The notes: generated from the letters alone by a model not told the origin. Shown: positions 25,355-34,410, numbered from the stretch's first letter. The stretch is 64,000 bases of DNA from Bradyrhizobium sp. (GCF_022844465.1 NZ_JALHLP010000007.1:108041-172040), one strand, 5' to 3'. A program made the numbers and translations.

Positions 25355-27919
25355 TCAGGGAGCCGTCATGGTTTCCTTCACCTTCTCCACCAGCGCGCTC
25401 AGCGCAAACGGTTTTGGCAGGAAGGCGAATTGCTCGTTCTCCGGCAGGCTCTTGTCGAAGGCCTCCTCGGCGTAGCCGGAGACGAAGATGATCTTGAGGT
25501 TGGGATTGCGCTTGCGCATTTCCCGCAGCAGCGTCGGTCCGTCCATTTCCGGCATCACCACGTCGGAAACCACAAGGTCGACCGCACCGTCCTTCTCGTC
25601 CAGCGCCTCCATCGCCTCGACACCATTGGCGGCCTCGATCACGCTGTAGCCGCGCGAACGAAGCCCGCGCGCGTTCAGGGACCGCAGGCCGTCCTCGTCT
25701 TCCACCAGCAGGATGGTGCCCTGCCCGGTCAGGTCGGGTCGCGGCTTCGGCGCCTCCGCCGCGGGCCGCTTGGCCGTGCCGCTTGCGGCCGGGGCTTCGG
25801 GCTGAGCCTCGAGTTCGGGACGATGCCGGGGCAGGAAAATCCGAAACGAGGTGCCCTGGCCGGGCGTCGAGTCCACATAGACGAAGCCGCCGGTCTGCTT
25901 GACGATGCCATACACCGTCGAGAGGCCGAGCCCGGTGCCTTTGCCGACTTCCTTGGTCGAGAAGAACGGCTCGAATATCTTGTCGACAATATCGGGTGGG
26001 ATGCCTGTGCCGGTGTCGGAGACATCGATCCGCACATAGTCGGCGGCCGGCATGCCCTTGTAGGACAACTGCGCGGCCTCATCCGCCGTGACGTTGGCCG
26101 TCTTCACCGTCAGCTTGCCGCCATCGGCCATCGCGTCGCGGGCGTTGACCGCAAGATTGACGATCACCTGCTCGAACTGGGAGACGTCGACCTTGACCGG
26201 CCAGAGGTCGCGGCCATGCACGAGGTCGAGCCTGACCTTCTCCCCGATCAGGCGGCGGAGCAGCATGGTCAGATCGCTCAATGCGTCGCCGAGATCGAGC
26301 ACCTGCGGGCGCAGCGTCTGGCGGCGCGAAAACGCCAGCAGCTGGCGCACCAGCGTCGCGGCGCGGGTCGCGTTCTGCTTGATCTGCATGATGTCCTGGA
26401 ACGACGGATCGGTCGGCTTGTGGGCGTTCAGCAGGAAGTCGTTCGCCATCATGATGGCGGACAGCACGTTGTTGAAATCGTGCGCGATGCCGCCGGCGAG
26501 CTGACCGACCATGTCCATCTTCTGAGACTGGTTGATCTGGTTTTCCAGCGTGCGCCGCTCGGTGGTTTCCAGCATGTACACGACGGCGGCTTCGGTGTCG
26601 CGCTCGTCTTCCTCGACCGGGGTGACGAAGAACTGCCCCCAGCGCTCCCTGGCGCCGTCGAGCATGGCCTCGACCGGGGCGATGTCGCCCTGGCCTTCGG
26701 CCGCCTGGTTGATCGCCGCGATCAGGAGGCCGCGGTCGCGAGGATTCACCGTACGGAAAATCGACTTGTTGGCCGCGCCATCCGGAGCCAGGCCTTGCGC
26801 CAGCTTGGCGAAGCGGGCATTGGCGCGCACCACCGCGCCGGCGCGATCGACGGTGGCGATCGCCATCGGCGTATGGTCGAAGAACCGCATGAAACGGACT
26901 TCGGCGGCGCGTTCGGGGTCGGAATGTTCGTCGCGCGCGCGGCTGATCACCAGCGTGCGCGAGGAGCCCGGCGCGCCGTCGGCGCCGAAGGCGAGCTTGT
27001 GATAGAGCCGGACCGGCATGGTCTTGCCGCCGCGCATGCGCAGGTCGATGTCGAACACTTCGGTCTTGACTTCGCCGGGCGCCGCCACGATCGAGGTCAG
27101 GAGCGAGGCGCCGTCGCCGGAGACGACGTCGGTCAGCCTGAGGCCGCCGGACCCGATCTCGGCAAGATCGTGATCGAGCCAGTTCGCCAGGGTGGCGTTG
27201 ACGTAGACGACGTCGCCGGCCGGATCGACCGAGAAGAAGCCGCACGGCGCGTGATCGAGATATTCGATCGCGTGTTGCAGTTCCTTGAACACGTCCTCCT
27301 GGCGCTCGCGGTCGCGCGTGATGTCGGCGATCGACCACACCGCGTATTTCGCCTCGCGCCTGTCCTGGCCGAGCGGGCGAACCCGCATCCTGAGCCAGCG
27401 GCCGTGCGCGCCCTCGCCGCCGGCGATGCGCACTTCCTCCTGCTGCCGCTTGCCCTCGCGCGCAGCCTTGAGCAGGCGGAACACCGCTTCGGAGACGTCG
27501 GGGTTGCCGATGAATACGCGCTCGACCGGTCGCACGTCCTGCGCGGTCGCAGCGCCGGTCAGCGCCAGATAGGCGGCGTTGGCGTAGACCACGTGACCCT
27601 TGGGATCGGTCACCGCCAGCCCGTCAGGGGCGTGATCGGCGAGCCGGCCCCGCACCGGGTCGTCGGCGGTGCGGTCGGCGAACCGGATGATTCCGGCGGC
27701 GAAGGCGAACAGATTGAACAGGCCGACCATGGCAAGCAGCGCCAGCACGCCGAGAATATAGGGCTGGGCCTGGGCCCTGCCGATGGTCGTCAGCGCCACC
27801 GCCACCGCCACGATGCCGGCGGCGACCAGCAGCACCAGCACGATGCTGCCGCCACGCCGCGCCGGTTCGTGGCCCGCAATCGGCTCGGAAGACGAATGGC
27901 TGTCGGTTTCGGCGGTCAT
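25355..27919 (-). CDS. cckA: Hybrid sensor histidine kinase CckA
   Basis: An 854-residue protein from the ATG at 27919. Two membrane helices (about 25-75), PAS-type sensor repeats (about 90-430), a HisKA domain with His480 in GGIAHDFNNVLSAI, a HATPase domain with DTGTGIPPDIVDKIFEPFF and GKGTGLGLSTVYGIV, and a C-terminal receiver with Asp786 in VVSDVVMPEMDGPTLL. The layout and the HDFNN box match CckA, which drives CtrA phosphorylation through ChpT in alphaproteobacteria. It lies just upstream of flagellar genes whose promoters carry CtrA-like motifs. The function in the cell cycle is inferred from the family. Confidence 0.9.
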   Translation of the reverse strand: MTAETDSHSSSEPIAGHEPARRGGSIVLVLLVAAGIVAVAVALTTIGRAQAQPYILGVLALLAMVGLFNLFAFAAGIIRFADRTADDPVRGRLADHAPDGLAVTDPKGHVVYANAAYLALTGAATAQDVRPVERVFIGNPDVSEAVFRLLKAAREGKRQQEEVRIAGGEGAHGRWLRMRVRPLGQDRREAKYAVWSIADITRDRERQEDVFKELQHAIEYLDHAPCGFFSVDPAGDVVYVNATLANWLDHDLAEIGSGGLRLTDVVSGDGASLLTSIVAAPGEVKTEVFDIDLRMRGGKTMPVRLYHKLAFGADGAPGSSRTLVISRARDEHSDPERAAEVRFMRFFDHTPMAIATVDRAGAVVRANARFAKLAQGLAPDGAANKSIFRTVNPRDRGLLIAAINQAAEGQGDIAPVEAMLDGARERWGQFFVTPVEEDERDTEAAVVYMLETTERRTLENQINQSQKMDMVGQLAGGIAHDFNNVLSAIMMANDFLLNAHKPTDPSFQDIMQIKQNATRAATLVRQLLAFSRRQTLRPQVLDLGDALSDLTMLLRRLIGEKVRLDLVHGRDLWPVKVDVSQFEQVIVNLAVNARDAMADGGKLTVKTANVTADEAAQLSYKGMPAADYVRIDVSDTGTGIPPDIVDKIFEPFFSTKEVGKGTGLGLSTVYGIVKQTGGFVYVDSTPGQGTSFRIFLPRHRPELEAQPEAPAASGTAKRPAAEAPKPRPDLTGQGTILLVEDEDGLRSLNARGLRSRGYSVIEAANGVEAMEALDEKDGAVDLVVSDVVMPEMDGPTLLREMRKRNPNLKIIFVSGYAEEAFDKSLPENEQFAFLPKPFALSALVEKVKETMTAP

Positions 27920-28064
27920 ATCAAGTGGCGCGGCCCTTTGGCATGGAGTGGCGCGCGGGTTCGCGCGTCGCACCTGAGTGCCTGAATCGGGACCGCCAGC
28001 GCAAGTCCATCAGGCGGTTATTTGACAGACTGGCGGCATTTCAAGGCGGTTTTCGGCTGTTCCA

Positions 28065-29138
28065 TCAGGTCCGCCGCCCGGAAAGCCCCTTCTTCAGCCC
28101 CATCACGTAGCCAATGATCTCGGCGACGGCGTGATAGTGTTCGACCGGGATCTCCTCGTCGATGTTGACCGTGGCATGGAGCGCGCGCGCCAGCGGCACG
28201 TTCTCGACGATCGGGATGTCGTGCTTCCTGGCGATTTCCCGGATCTTGAGCGCGATGTTGTCGACGCCCTTGGCGACGCAGATCGGCGCCGACATGTCGC
28301 GGTCATAGGACAAGGCCACCGAATAGTGGGTCGGGTTGGTGATGATGACGCTGGCATTGGGAACCGCGGCCATCATGCGCTTCTTCATCCGCTGCTGCCG
28401 CAACTGGCGGATCTTGGCCTTGATGTGGGGGTCGCCTTCGGACTGCTTGAACTCGTCCTTGATCTCCTGCAGCGACATTTTCTGCCGCTCGAACCATTCC
28501 CGGTATTGAAACAGGTAGTCGGCGATCGCCACCGCGGCCAGCATCGCCACCACCGCGCCCATCAATTGCAGGGTGAGGTTGTTGGTGACGCCCAGGATCG
28601 CCGAAGGGTCCAGCCGCAGGAACGATTCCAGGCGGTCGCGTTCCGGCCACAGCACCGCCACCATGACGGCGCCGAGCGCTCCCAGCTTGAACAGGCCCTT
28701 GGCGAAATTCGCTATCGCCTGCTTGCCGAAGATGCGCTTCAGCCCGGCGCCCGGCGAAACCTTGCTGAATTTCGGCTTCAGCGATTCCGCCGACCACACC
28801 AGGCGGTGCTGGATCATGTTGCCGGCGATCGCGGCGATCGCCAGCAGCAGCAGCGGCACGCCGACCGCGCCGAGGACGGCATAGCCCAGCGTGTTGCCGA
28901 GCGCGAGCAGCGCCGCGCCATCGGCGCGAAGCTGCCCCGAACTGGCGATCAGGTTGCGCAGCGGCGTCATAATGCCGCCGCCCATCGATCCCGAGAAGGT
29001 CGACAGCACCAGCGTGGCGCCGGCGATCACGAACCAGGTGTTGACCTCCTGGCTCTTGGCGACGTCGCCCTTGGCGTGGGCGTCGTCGAGACGCTTTTGC
29101 GTAGGGTCTTCGGTTTTGTCGTCGGTATCTTCGGCCAT
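28065..29138 (-). CDS. flhB: Flagellar export apparatus protein FlhB
   Basis: A 357-residue protein with four membrane helices and a cytoplasmic C-terminal domain carrying the autocleavage motif NPTH at 268-271 (IITNPTHYSVALSYDRD). FlhB switches the export machine from rod/hook to filament substrates after cleavage. It is the last gene of flgB-flgC-fliE-fliQ-fliR-flhB, 74 bp after fliR. The N-terminal stretch EDTDDKTEDPTQKRLDDA is the usual FlhB opening. No oddity was seen. Confidence 0.97.
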   Translation of the reverse strand: MAEDTDDKTEDPTQKRLDDAHAKGDVAKSQEVNTWFVIAGATLVLSTFSGSMGGGIMTPLRNLIASSGQLRADGAALLALGNTLGYAVLGAVGVPLLLLAIAAIAGNMIQHRLVWSAESLKPKFSKVSPGAGLKRIFGKQAIANFAKGLFKLGALGAVMVAVLWPERDRLESFLRLDPSAILGVTNNLTLQLMGAVVAMLAAVAIADYLFQYREWFERQKMSLQEIKDEFKQSEGDPHIKAKIRQLRQQRMKKRMMAAVPNASVIITNPTHYSVALSYDRDMSAPICVAKGVDNIALKIREIARKHDIPIVENVPLARALHATVNIDEEIPVEHYHAVAEIIGYVMGLKKGLSGRRT

Positions 29139-29212
29139 CGCGGCGCTCTAGCATCCTGTTGGGGGACGATGATCTTCGCGGAGAGCCGGTATCCGATACG
29201 GCGGATCGTGCT

Positions 29213-29983
29213 CTATTTCAGCGGCGTCAACTGCTGCATGACGCCGTTGAAGTAGTCGAGATAGGTGCCCATCATGCCGGTCAGGACCAGCGCGAAGATC
29301 AAAAAGCCGATCATGATCGACAGCGGAACGCCGACGAAATAGACCTGCATCGCCGGCATCAGCCGCGCCAGCACGCCAAGGCCGATGTTGAAGACGAGGC
29401 CGAACACCAGGAACGGCGCCGAAAGCTGGATGCCGATCTTGAAGGCGGTGGCGAAGGCGCGGGTGGCGAGTGCGGCGACGTCGCCGCTCGGCATCAGTTC
29501 GCCCGGCGAGAAGATCCGGTAGCTCTCGTTCAGCGCCGATATCACCAGATGGTGACTGTCGGTGGCGAACAGCAGCGTCATGCCGAGAATCGAGAGGAAG
29601 TTGCCGATCAGCACCCCCTGCTGGCCCTGCGTCGGATCGACCGCGGTGACGAAGCCGAGGCCGAGTTGCTGGGCGATCACCGAGCCCGCGACCGCAAGCG
29701 CCGACAGCGTTACCCGCGCGGTGGCGCCGAGCACGATGCCAATGACGATCTCGTGGACCATCAACACGCCCATCGCCGTCATCGACGTCAGGTCGACCTG
29801 GTAGGCGGCGCGGTGCAGCGGCAGGATGATCAGCGTCAGCAACAGCGCGATCGCCAGCTTGATTCGCACCGGGATGTTGTTCTCGCCAAACCCCGGCAGC
29901 AGCATCACCATGGCGCCGACGCGGGCGAACACCAGCATGAAGGTGGCGGCAAGGGCCGGCAGCATGGAGATGTCGACGCGCAT
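29213..29983 (-). CDS. fliR: Flagellar export apparatus protein FliR
   Basis: A 256-residue protein with about six membrane helices; VFARVGAMVMLLPGFGENNIPVRIKLAIALLLTL is the family opening and MPAMQVYFVGVPLSIMIGFLI its end region. FliR assembles with FliP and FliQ into the export gate. It follows fliQ after 14 bp, the standard fliQ-fliR-flhB order. No oddities. Confidence 0.97.
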   Translation of the reverse strand: MRVDISMLPALAATFMLVFARVGAMVMLLPGFGENNIPVRIKLAIALLLTLIILPLHRAAYQVDLTSMTAMGVLMVHEIVIGIVLGATARVTLSALAVAGSVIAQQLGLGFVTAVDPTQGQQGVLIGNFLSILGMTLLFATDSHHLVISALNESYRIFSPGELMPSGDVAALATRAFATAFKIGIQLSAPFLVFGLVFNIGLGVLARLMPAMQVYFVGVPLSIMIGFLIFALVLTGMMGTYLDYFNGVMQQLTPLK

Positions 29984-29997
29984 TCAGGCACAATGCC

Positions 29998-30261
29998 TTA
30001 ACCGCCTATGATTCGCGACGATATCCGCATCATGTGCCCGTGCATCGAATCCGCCATGAACGGCAGGGCCAGCAACAGCGTCACGAACATCGCCAGGATC
30101 TTCGGCACGAAGATCAGCGTCTGTTCCTGAATCTGCGTCAGCGCCTGGAACAGCGACACCACGACGCCGACCACGAGGCCGATCACCATCATCGGCGCCG
30201 ACACCACCACGATGGTCCAGATCGCATCGCGCGCCACGTCAAGGGTTTCAGCACCGGTCAT
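29998..30261 (-). CDS. fliQ: Flagellar export apparatus protein FliQ
   Basis: An 87-residue protein with two membrane helices (IWTIVVVSAPMMVIGLVVGVVVSLFQALTQIQEQTLIFVPKILAMFVTLLLALPFM), matching FliQ in length and in the QALTQIQEQTL loop. It is a subunit of the FliPQR export gate. A palindromic repeat element separates it from fliE, so the downstream half of the operon might be modulated there. Confidence 0.97.
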   Translation of the reverse strand: MTGAETLDVARDAIWTIVVVSAPMMVIGLVVGVVVSLFQALTQIQEQTLIFVPKILAMFVTLLLALPFMADSMHGHMMRISSRIIGG

Positions 30262-30298
30262 TTGTTGTTCTCGCTCTCACTTGTTACGTCTGTTACGT

Positions 30299-30392
30299 CG
30301 TTCCGGGGCGATGCAAAGCATCGAACTATGGTGCGCAATTGCGCACCTGAGAACCTCGAGATTCCGGGTTCGCTTCGCGCCCCGGAATGACA
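30299..30392. repeat. Palindromic REP-like element inside the flagellar operon
   Basis: The element begins TTCCGGGGCGATGC and ends GCGCCCCGGAATGAC, with inner GGTGCGCAATTGCGCACC and CCTCGAGATTCC. The first 70 bases closely match 10341-10410. It occupies most of the gap between fliE and fliQ. If transcribed it would form a strong hairpin in the polycistronic message. Confidence 0.8.
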
Positions 30393-30399
30393 CCATCAA

Positions 30400-30711
30400 T
30401 CAGATCGGCATCTTCATGATGTCCTCGTAGGACTGGATGACGCGGTCGCGCACCGACACCAGGGTCGAGACGGCGACGTCGGTCTCGGCCACCGCCGTCA
30501 CCACGTCCATGACGTTGGCCTTGCCGGACGCCATCGCCATGGTCTGGGCGTCGGATCTCTTGCCGGCATCCAGCACGCTGCCGACGGCGTCCTTGAGCAC
30601 CGCGCTGAAGGACGGCCCGCCGGCGGGCTGGCTGCCCTTCTCGGCGCCGCCGGTTTCCATGATGCGGGAGAGCGCGGCGTAGGCGTTTGCGGCAACGGTG
30701 GGTGAAGCCAT
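30400..30711 (-). CDS. fliE: Flagellar hook-basal body complex protein FliE
   Basis: A 103-residue protein. The C-terminal half (QTMAMASGKANVMDVVTAVAETDVAVSTLVSVRDRVIQSYEDIMKMPI) is the conserved FliE domain, ending with the usual Met-Pro-Ile. FliE links the MS ring to the rod. It lies 15 bp after flgC. The N-terminal half is Ala/Gly-rich and variable, as expected. Confidence 0.95.
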   Translation of the reverse strand: MASPTVAANAYAALSRIMETGGAEKGSQPAGGPSFSAVLKDAVGSVLDAGKRSDAQTMAMASGKANVMDVVTAVAETDVAVSTLVSVRDRVIQSYEDIMKMPI

Positions 30712-30726
30712 GATTTAGGTTCCTGT

Positions 30727-31152
30727 TCAGGCCTTGAGGATGTCGAGCGTGCGTTGAATCATCCGGCGCGTGGCGCTGATGATGTTGAGATTGGCCTCGT
30801 AGGACCGCTGCGCCTCGCGCATGTCGGTCATTTCGACCAGCGGATTGACGTTCGGATATTTGACATTGCCGGCGGCGTCGGCGGCCGGATTGCCCGGTTC
30901 ATGCTTGATGCGGAACGCGGTCTGGTCGGGTCGGATTTTTCCAAGCGTCACCACCCTGGCGTCCAGCGACCGGTCGAGCGCCGAGGAGAACGTCGGCACC
31001 TTGCGGCGATAGGGATCGGCGCCGGCGGTCGGCCCGGTCGAGTCCACGTTGGCGATGTTTTCCGAGATCACCCGCATCCGTCCCGCCTGCGCGCGCAGGC
31101 CGGAGGTGGCGATGCTCATCGAGCGGGCGAAGTCGCTTCCATTGTCTGCCAT
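30727..31152 (-). CDS. flgC: Flagellar basal-body rod protein FlgC
   Basis: A 141-residue rod protein. The N-terminal rod motif SMSIATSGLRAQAGRMRVISENIANVDST and the C-terminal ANPLVEMTDMREAQRSYEANLNIISATRRMIQRTLDIL are both present, as is typical of FlgC. It forms the proximal rod with FlgB and FlgF. It follows flgB after 22 bp. Confidence 0.97.
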   Translation of the reverse strand: MADNGSDFARSMSIATSGLRAQAGRMRVISENIANVDSTGPTAGADPYRRKVPTFSSALDRSLDARVVTLGKIRPDQTAFRIKHEPGNPAADAAGNVKYPNVNPLVEMTDMREAQRSYEANLNIISATRRMIQRTLDILKA

Positions 31153-31174
31153 GATCAGGTTCCCTTACGACGCG

Positions 31175-31585
31175 TCAGCGTTTTCCGATGGCGGTCTTGA
31201 GCAGTCCGAGGCTGCGGCTGTAGAGCGAGGTGGCGGCGGCGTAGTCCATCTGGTTGGCGGACACTTTCAGCATCTGGTCTTCCAGGTTGACGGCGTTTCC
31301 GGCGGGCTTGGTCAAGAACCCGCTCTTGCCGCCGTCACCCCTGAAGCTTTGTCCGCCGCCCGAGCCGCCGATATGGGTCGCGCTGGTGCGAATCACCGCC
31401 AGCGAACCCATCGCGCCGCCGGCATTGGCGCCCCTGGCGTCGAATTTCGGATCGATCAGGTCATTGGGTCTGAAGTTCGGTGTGTTGGCGTTGGAAATGT
31501 TCTCGGCAAGCACCCGCTGACGTTCCTGGTGCCACTGCATCTTGGTGCGCAGCGCCGACAGGATCGGTAGATCGTTGATGGCCAT
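31175..31585 (-). CDS. flgB: Flagellar basal-body rod protein FlgB
   Basis: A 136-residue rod protein; LSALRTKMQWHQERQRVLAENISNANTPNFRPNDL at the N-terminus and VSANQMDYAAATSLYSRSLGLLKTAIGK at the C-terminus are standard. It is the first gene of the operon ending in flhB. A CtrA-type site is 65-80 bp upstream of its ATG. The glycine-rich middle (GGSGGGQSFRGDGGKSGF) is lineage-variable. Confidence 0.97.
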   Translation of the reverse strand: MAINDLPILSALRTKMQWHQERQRVLAENISNANTPNFRPNDLIDPKFDARGANAGGAMGSLAVIRTSATHIGGSGGGQSFRGDGGKSGFLTKPAGNAVNLEDQMLKVSANQMDYAAATSLYSRSLGLLKTAIGKR

Positions 31586-31645
31586 GGCGGGCGGCTCCCG
31601 TTAACCTCTGGCGACGCCGCGAGGTAGGCAGAATTTGCCCGGTGC

Positions 31646-31664
31646 ATGGTTAACAGCTGGTTAA
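31646..31664 (-). promoter_or_regulatory. CtrA-type site upstream of flgB
   Basis: The minus strand reads TTAACCAT at 31646-31653, and the full spaced pattern TTAA-N7-TTAA occupies 31650-31664. Both are known CtrA-binding patterns from Caulobacter. The site sits 61-79 bp before the flgB ATG, in the orientation of that operon. Binding is inferred. Confidence 0.7.
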
Positions 31665-31990
31665 GATATTCACGCCGGCCGGGGAACACGGCTGATACCA
31701 GTGAACGGCGGCGGAACGAGCGTATTTTCGCCACGAAAACTGCGTTAACCAGCCCCGGCCGTCGCGGCCGGGGGCGCTCAGAAGGCGTTTTGGATCAGCC
31801 GATTCTTGGTCTATTAGTTAATGGACAGCGGCATAGCCGTGGGGAACTGGGAAGCAAGCTGATCTTGGACGTGATTCGCCGGGTGCGGGTCGCCTGCGGG
31901 CATGATCGGGGATCGTGTTCGAGCAGGAAGACCGGGACCGCGCGCGCTGAAGCCAACATGCGAGAACGGGCCGAGGCCGGGGACTAAAGA
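31665..31990. other. flgB/fliO intergenic region, no gene
   Basis: There is no coding sequence in this stretch between divergent flgB and fliO. Visible are repeated GTTAAC-type half-sites near 31602 and 31744 and the CtrA-type site described separately. I see no sigma54 element for fliO. A GGCCGTCGCGGCC hairpin lies near 31760. Confidence 0.6.
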
Positions 31991-32878
31991 ATGCAGACAC
32001 TGACATTCCTTTTCGCATTCATCGCCGTATTGGGGTTGATCGGCGTCGCCGCCTGGCTGGTTCGCCGTTTCGCCAACAACCGACTCGGCCCCAACACCAA
32101 CCGGGGACGCATGCCGCGGCTTGCCGTGATCGATGCCGCCGCCGTGGACGGCCGCCGGCGTCTGGTTCTGGTACGCCGCGACAATGTCGAGCATCTGTTG
32201 ATGATCGGCGGTCCGACCGACATCGTGGTGGAATCCAGCATCGTGCGCGCCACGTCCGGGCGGGACCAGGTGCCGCGCGCCGCAACGCCCGGCGAGCAGC
32301 CGCCGCGGATCGCGCCGCTGCCCGACGTCGGCTGGGGCGGCGAGCCTGCGAGGACCGAGCCACGCACCGCCGAGGCTTTCGATCTTCCCGCCGAACCGCA
32401 AATGCCGGAGCCCCCGCCGCGTCCCGCATCCCGGCCTGTCTTTCCCGACGACGTGCGCCGGCAGCCGGCGGCTGAGCGCCGGAGCGACCCACTGGCGGGC
32501 TTTGCGCCGGAACCGCCTGGCGGTCGCGTCGATGCGGCGCCCGCACGCCTGACCCGCTCCGAACCGATGATGCCCCGGCCGGCGCGTGCGCTCGAATCCT
32601 CGAAGGCGCCGGCCCGCGCCGCCGCGCCGCCGCCCACTCCGCCTCCAGTTCCCACGCCGTCGAGCGCCGACCAAAATCTGGCCGAGATGGCGCAACGGCT
32701 GGAGGCCGCCTTGCGCCGACCGCCGGAGCCGGTTGCCCCGCCCGTTGCGCCCGAAACGCCGACCGCTCGTCCCCCCCGCAACGAGGCGCCCGCGCCCGCG
32801 GCCACGCCGAAGGGCGGCTTCGATAACCTCGAGGACGAGATGGCGTCATTGCTGGGCCGCCCGAAGACGCCTTCGTGA
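31991..32878 (+). CDS. fliO: Flagellar biosynthetic protein FliO-like
   Basis: A 295-residue protein: one N-terminal membrane helix (FLFAFIAVLGLIGVAAWLV) then a small basic domain with GRMPRLAVIDAAAVDGRRRLVLVRRDNVEHLLMIGGPTDIVVES, the FliO core. The remaining 200 residues are Pro/Ala/Arg-rich and disordered, unusually long. FliO assists FliP assembly in the export gate. The stop overlaps the start of fliP by four bases, so they are coupled. The symbol rests on the core and the fliP neighbour. Confidence 0.9.
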   Translation: MQTLTFLFAFIAVLGLIGVAAWLVRRFANNRLGPNTNRGRMPRLAVIDAAAVDGRRRLVLVRRDNVEHLLMIGGPTDIVVESSIVRATSGRDQVPRAATPGEQPPRIAPLPDVGWGGEPARTEPRTAEAFDLPAEPQMPEPPPRPASRPVFPDDVRRQPAAERRSDPLAGFAPEPPGGRVDAAPARLTRSEPMMPRPARALESSKAPARAAAPPPTPPPVPTPSSADQNLAEMAQRLEAALRRPPEPVAPPVAPETPTARPPRNEAPAPAATPKGGFDNLEDEMASLLGRPKTPS

Positions 32879-33627
32879 GGCCGGCGGCATTTCCGCGTGG
32901 AGTAGTATTTCTGACATCGCTGCTGGCCGGATCGCTCGCTGATCCGGTTCTGGCGCAGGACATCAGCATCAATCTCGGCCAGGGTGGCGGTGGCGTCACC
33001 GAACGCGCGATCCAGCTGATCGCGCTGTTGACGGTGCTCTCGATCGCGCCCTCGATCCTGGTCATGATGACGTCGTTCACGCGGATCGTCGTCGTGCTGT
33101 CGTTGCTGCGCACGGCGCTGGGCACCGCCACTGCCCCGCCCAACTCCGTGATCATCGCGCTGGCGATGTTCCTGACCGCTTTCGTCATGGGCCCGGTGCT
33201 GCAGAAATCCTATGACGACGGCATCAAGCCGCTGATCGCCAACCAGATGGGTGTTGAGGAGGCATTGCAGAAGGCCTCGGTGCCGCTGCGCGGCTTCATG
33301 CAGAAGAACGTCCGCGAGAAGGACCTGAAGCTGTTCGTCGATCTCTCCGGCGAGCCGCCGCCGGCGACGCCGGACGACCTGTCGCTGCGGATTCTGGTTC
33401 CGGCCTTCATGATCTCGGAATTGAAACGGGCCTTCGAGATCGGGTTTTTGCTGTTCCTTCCGTTCCTGATCATCGACCTCGTGGTTGCCTCGATATTGAT
33501 GTCGATGGGCATGATGATGCTGCCGCCGGTCGTGGTGTCGCTGCCGTTCAAACTGATCTTTTTCGTGCTGGTCGACGGCTGGTCGCTGGTGGCGGGAAGC
33601 CTGGTGCAGAGTTACAGCGGCGGTTAG
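32875..33627 (+). CDS. fliP: Flagellar export apparatus protein FliP
   Basis: A 250-residue protein starting at a GTG that overlaps the fliO stop. A signal peptide is followed by VLSIAPSILVMMTSFTRIVVVLSLLRTALG and GIKPLIANQMGVEEALQKA, with the C-terminal IDLVVASILMSMGMMMLPPVVVSLPFKLIFFVLVDGWSLV, all diagnostic of FliP. It is the main subunit of the FliPQR gate in the inner membrane. Confidence 0.97.
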   Translation: MRPAAFPRGVVFLTSLLAGSLADPVLAQDISINLGQGGGGVTERAIQLIALLTVLSIAPSILVMMTSFTRIVVVLSLLRTALGTATAPPNSVIIALAMFLTAFVMGPVLQKSYDDGIKPLIANQMGVEEALQKASVPLRGFMQKNVREKDLKLFVDLSGEPPPATPDDLSLRILVPAFMISELKRAFEIGFLLFLPFLIIDLVVASILMSMGMMMLPPVVVSLPFKLIFFVLVDGWSLVAGSLVQSYSGG

Positions 33628-33734
33628 AGCGACCGGCGCGACGCGGCTCCCGCTCGATGACGGAAAATTGTTTCCGCCCCGCAACCAAAACAGGTCATAG
33701 CGGATTATCGTCGGCGCAACTTGGGGAGATTTCC

Positions 33735-34028
33735 ATGAAGATCGCAGGATTGACGATCGCTGTCACCGCGGCTGTCACCATCGTTGCAACATCGGCGCTT
33801 GCCCAGCAGGAGCGCAGCGGACTTGTCACCAAGATAGACCGCATCAATGGAACCATCGCGATCCGCAACAACCCCGACGCCACCGTCGGTGCCAGCCCCG
33901 GCGCCGCGGAAGAGTTCAAGGTACAGGACGCCGCGCGGCTGAACGCGCTGCACGCCGGCGACAGGGTCACCTTCGCCGTCAGCGACACCCCGGGTGCCAA
34001 GATCATCACCAAGATCGAGAAGAAGTAG
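33735..34028 (+). CDS. CusF-like small periplasmic protein lacking metal ligands
   Basis: A 97-residue protein from the ATG at 33735 with GGGGAG upstream. It has a signal peptide (MKIAGLTIAVTAAVTIVATSALA-QQ) and then a small beta-barrel pattern (SGLVTKIDRINGTIAIRN...EEFKVQDAARLNALHAGDRVTFAVSDTPGAKIITKIEKK) resembling the CusF copper-binding fold. The Met, Trp and His residues that bind copper in CusF are not present, so a copper role is doubtful. It follows fliP but is probably unrelated to it. Confidence 0.65.
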   Translation: MKIAGLTIAVTAAVTIVATSALAQQERSGLVTKIDRINGTIAIRNNPDATVGASPGAAEEFKVQDAARLNALHAGDRVTFAVSDTPGAKIITKIEKK

Positions 34029-34241
34029 TTAGCGCGGCGCGCGATCGAGCGAGGCGCGCAGTTCGGCGACCGCCTCGTCGCAATAGTCGTTGAGTTTCTG
34101 CAGCCGCTGCTCCAGCGCGCGGAGTTTCCCAGCGCGTTTCGCCGGCCCTTCCCGGTCAATGTTGAACCTGTCGGCCGGCGAAGGTCGCGATGCCTCCGCC
34201 CTCGCTCGCACCGGCTTGTCACCACGCTTTACCGAAGACAT
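34029..34241 (-). CDS. Small coiled-coil protein of unknown function
   Basis: A 70-residue protein from the ATG at 34241 (TAGGGCG upstream); an in-frame ATG two codons earlier is also possible. It is basic at the N-terminus and ends with a helical heptad stretch (KRAGKLRALEQRLQKLNDYCDEAVAELRASLDRAPR). No family is recognised. It lies tail to tail with the CusF-like gene, with no gap between the stop codons. Coding status is likely but not certain. Confidence 0.55.
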   Translation of the reverse strand: MSSVKRGDKPVRARAEASRPSPADRFNIDREGPAKRAGKLRALEQRLQKLNDYCDEAVAELRASLDRAPR

Positions 34242-34410
34242 ACGCACGCCCTACAAATCAATACGCCCCACAAACCAATGAGCCGGCCCGGATGAAAATC
34301 CGAGCGGCGTTTCCCAATGGTAACGCGCCAGCATGTCGAATTTGTAATGGGCCTTGTGTTGTCAAGATGCCCGAGCGGTGTCGATTCGGTGGCGAAATGA
34401 CAGGCTGCCC

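Noticed and set aside
25319..27985. Long open frame on the plus strand opposite cckA
   Set aside because: Its translation is a low-complexity, Arg/His-rich shadow of the well-supported CckA frame on the minus strand.
31586..31990. A sigma54 promoter for fliO in the flgB/fliO gap
   Set aside because: I looked for GG-N10-GC elements with TGGCAC and found none with the right spacing.
31984..33684. 566-codon open frame opposite fliO and fliP
   Set aside because: Shadow frame; fliO and fliP are supported by motifs and a coupled start.
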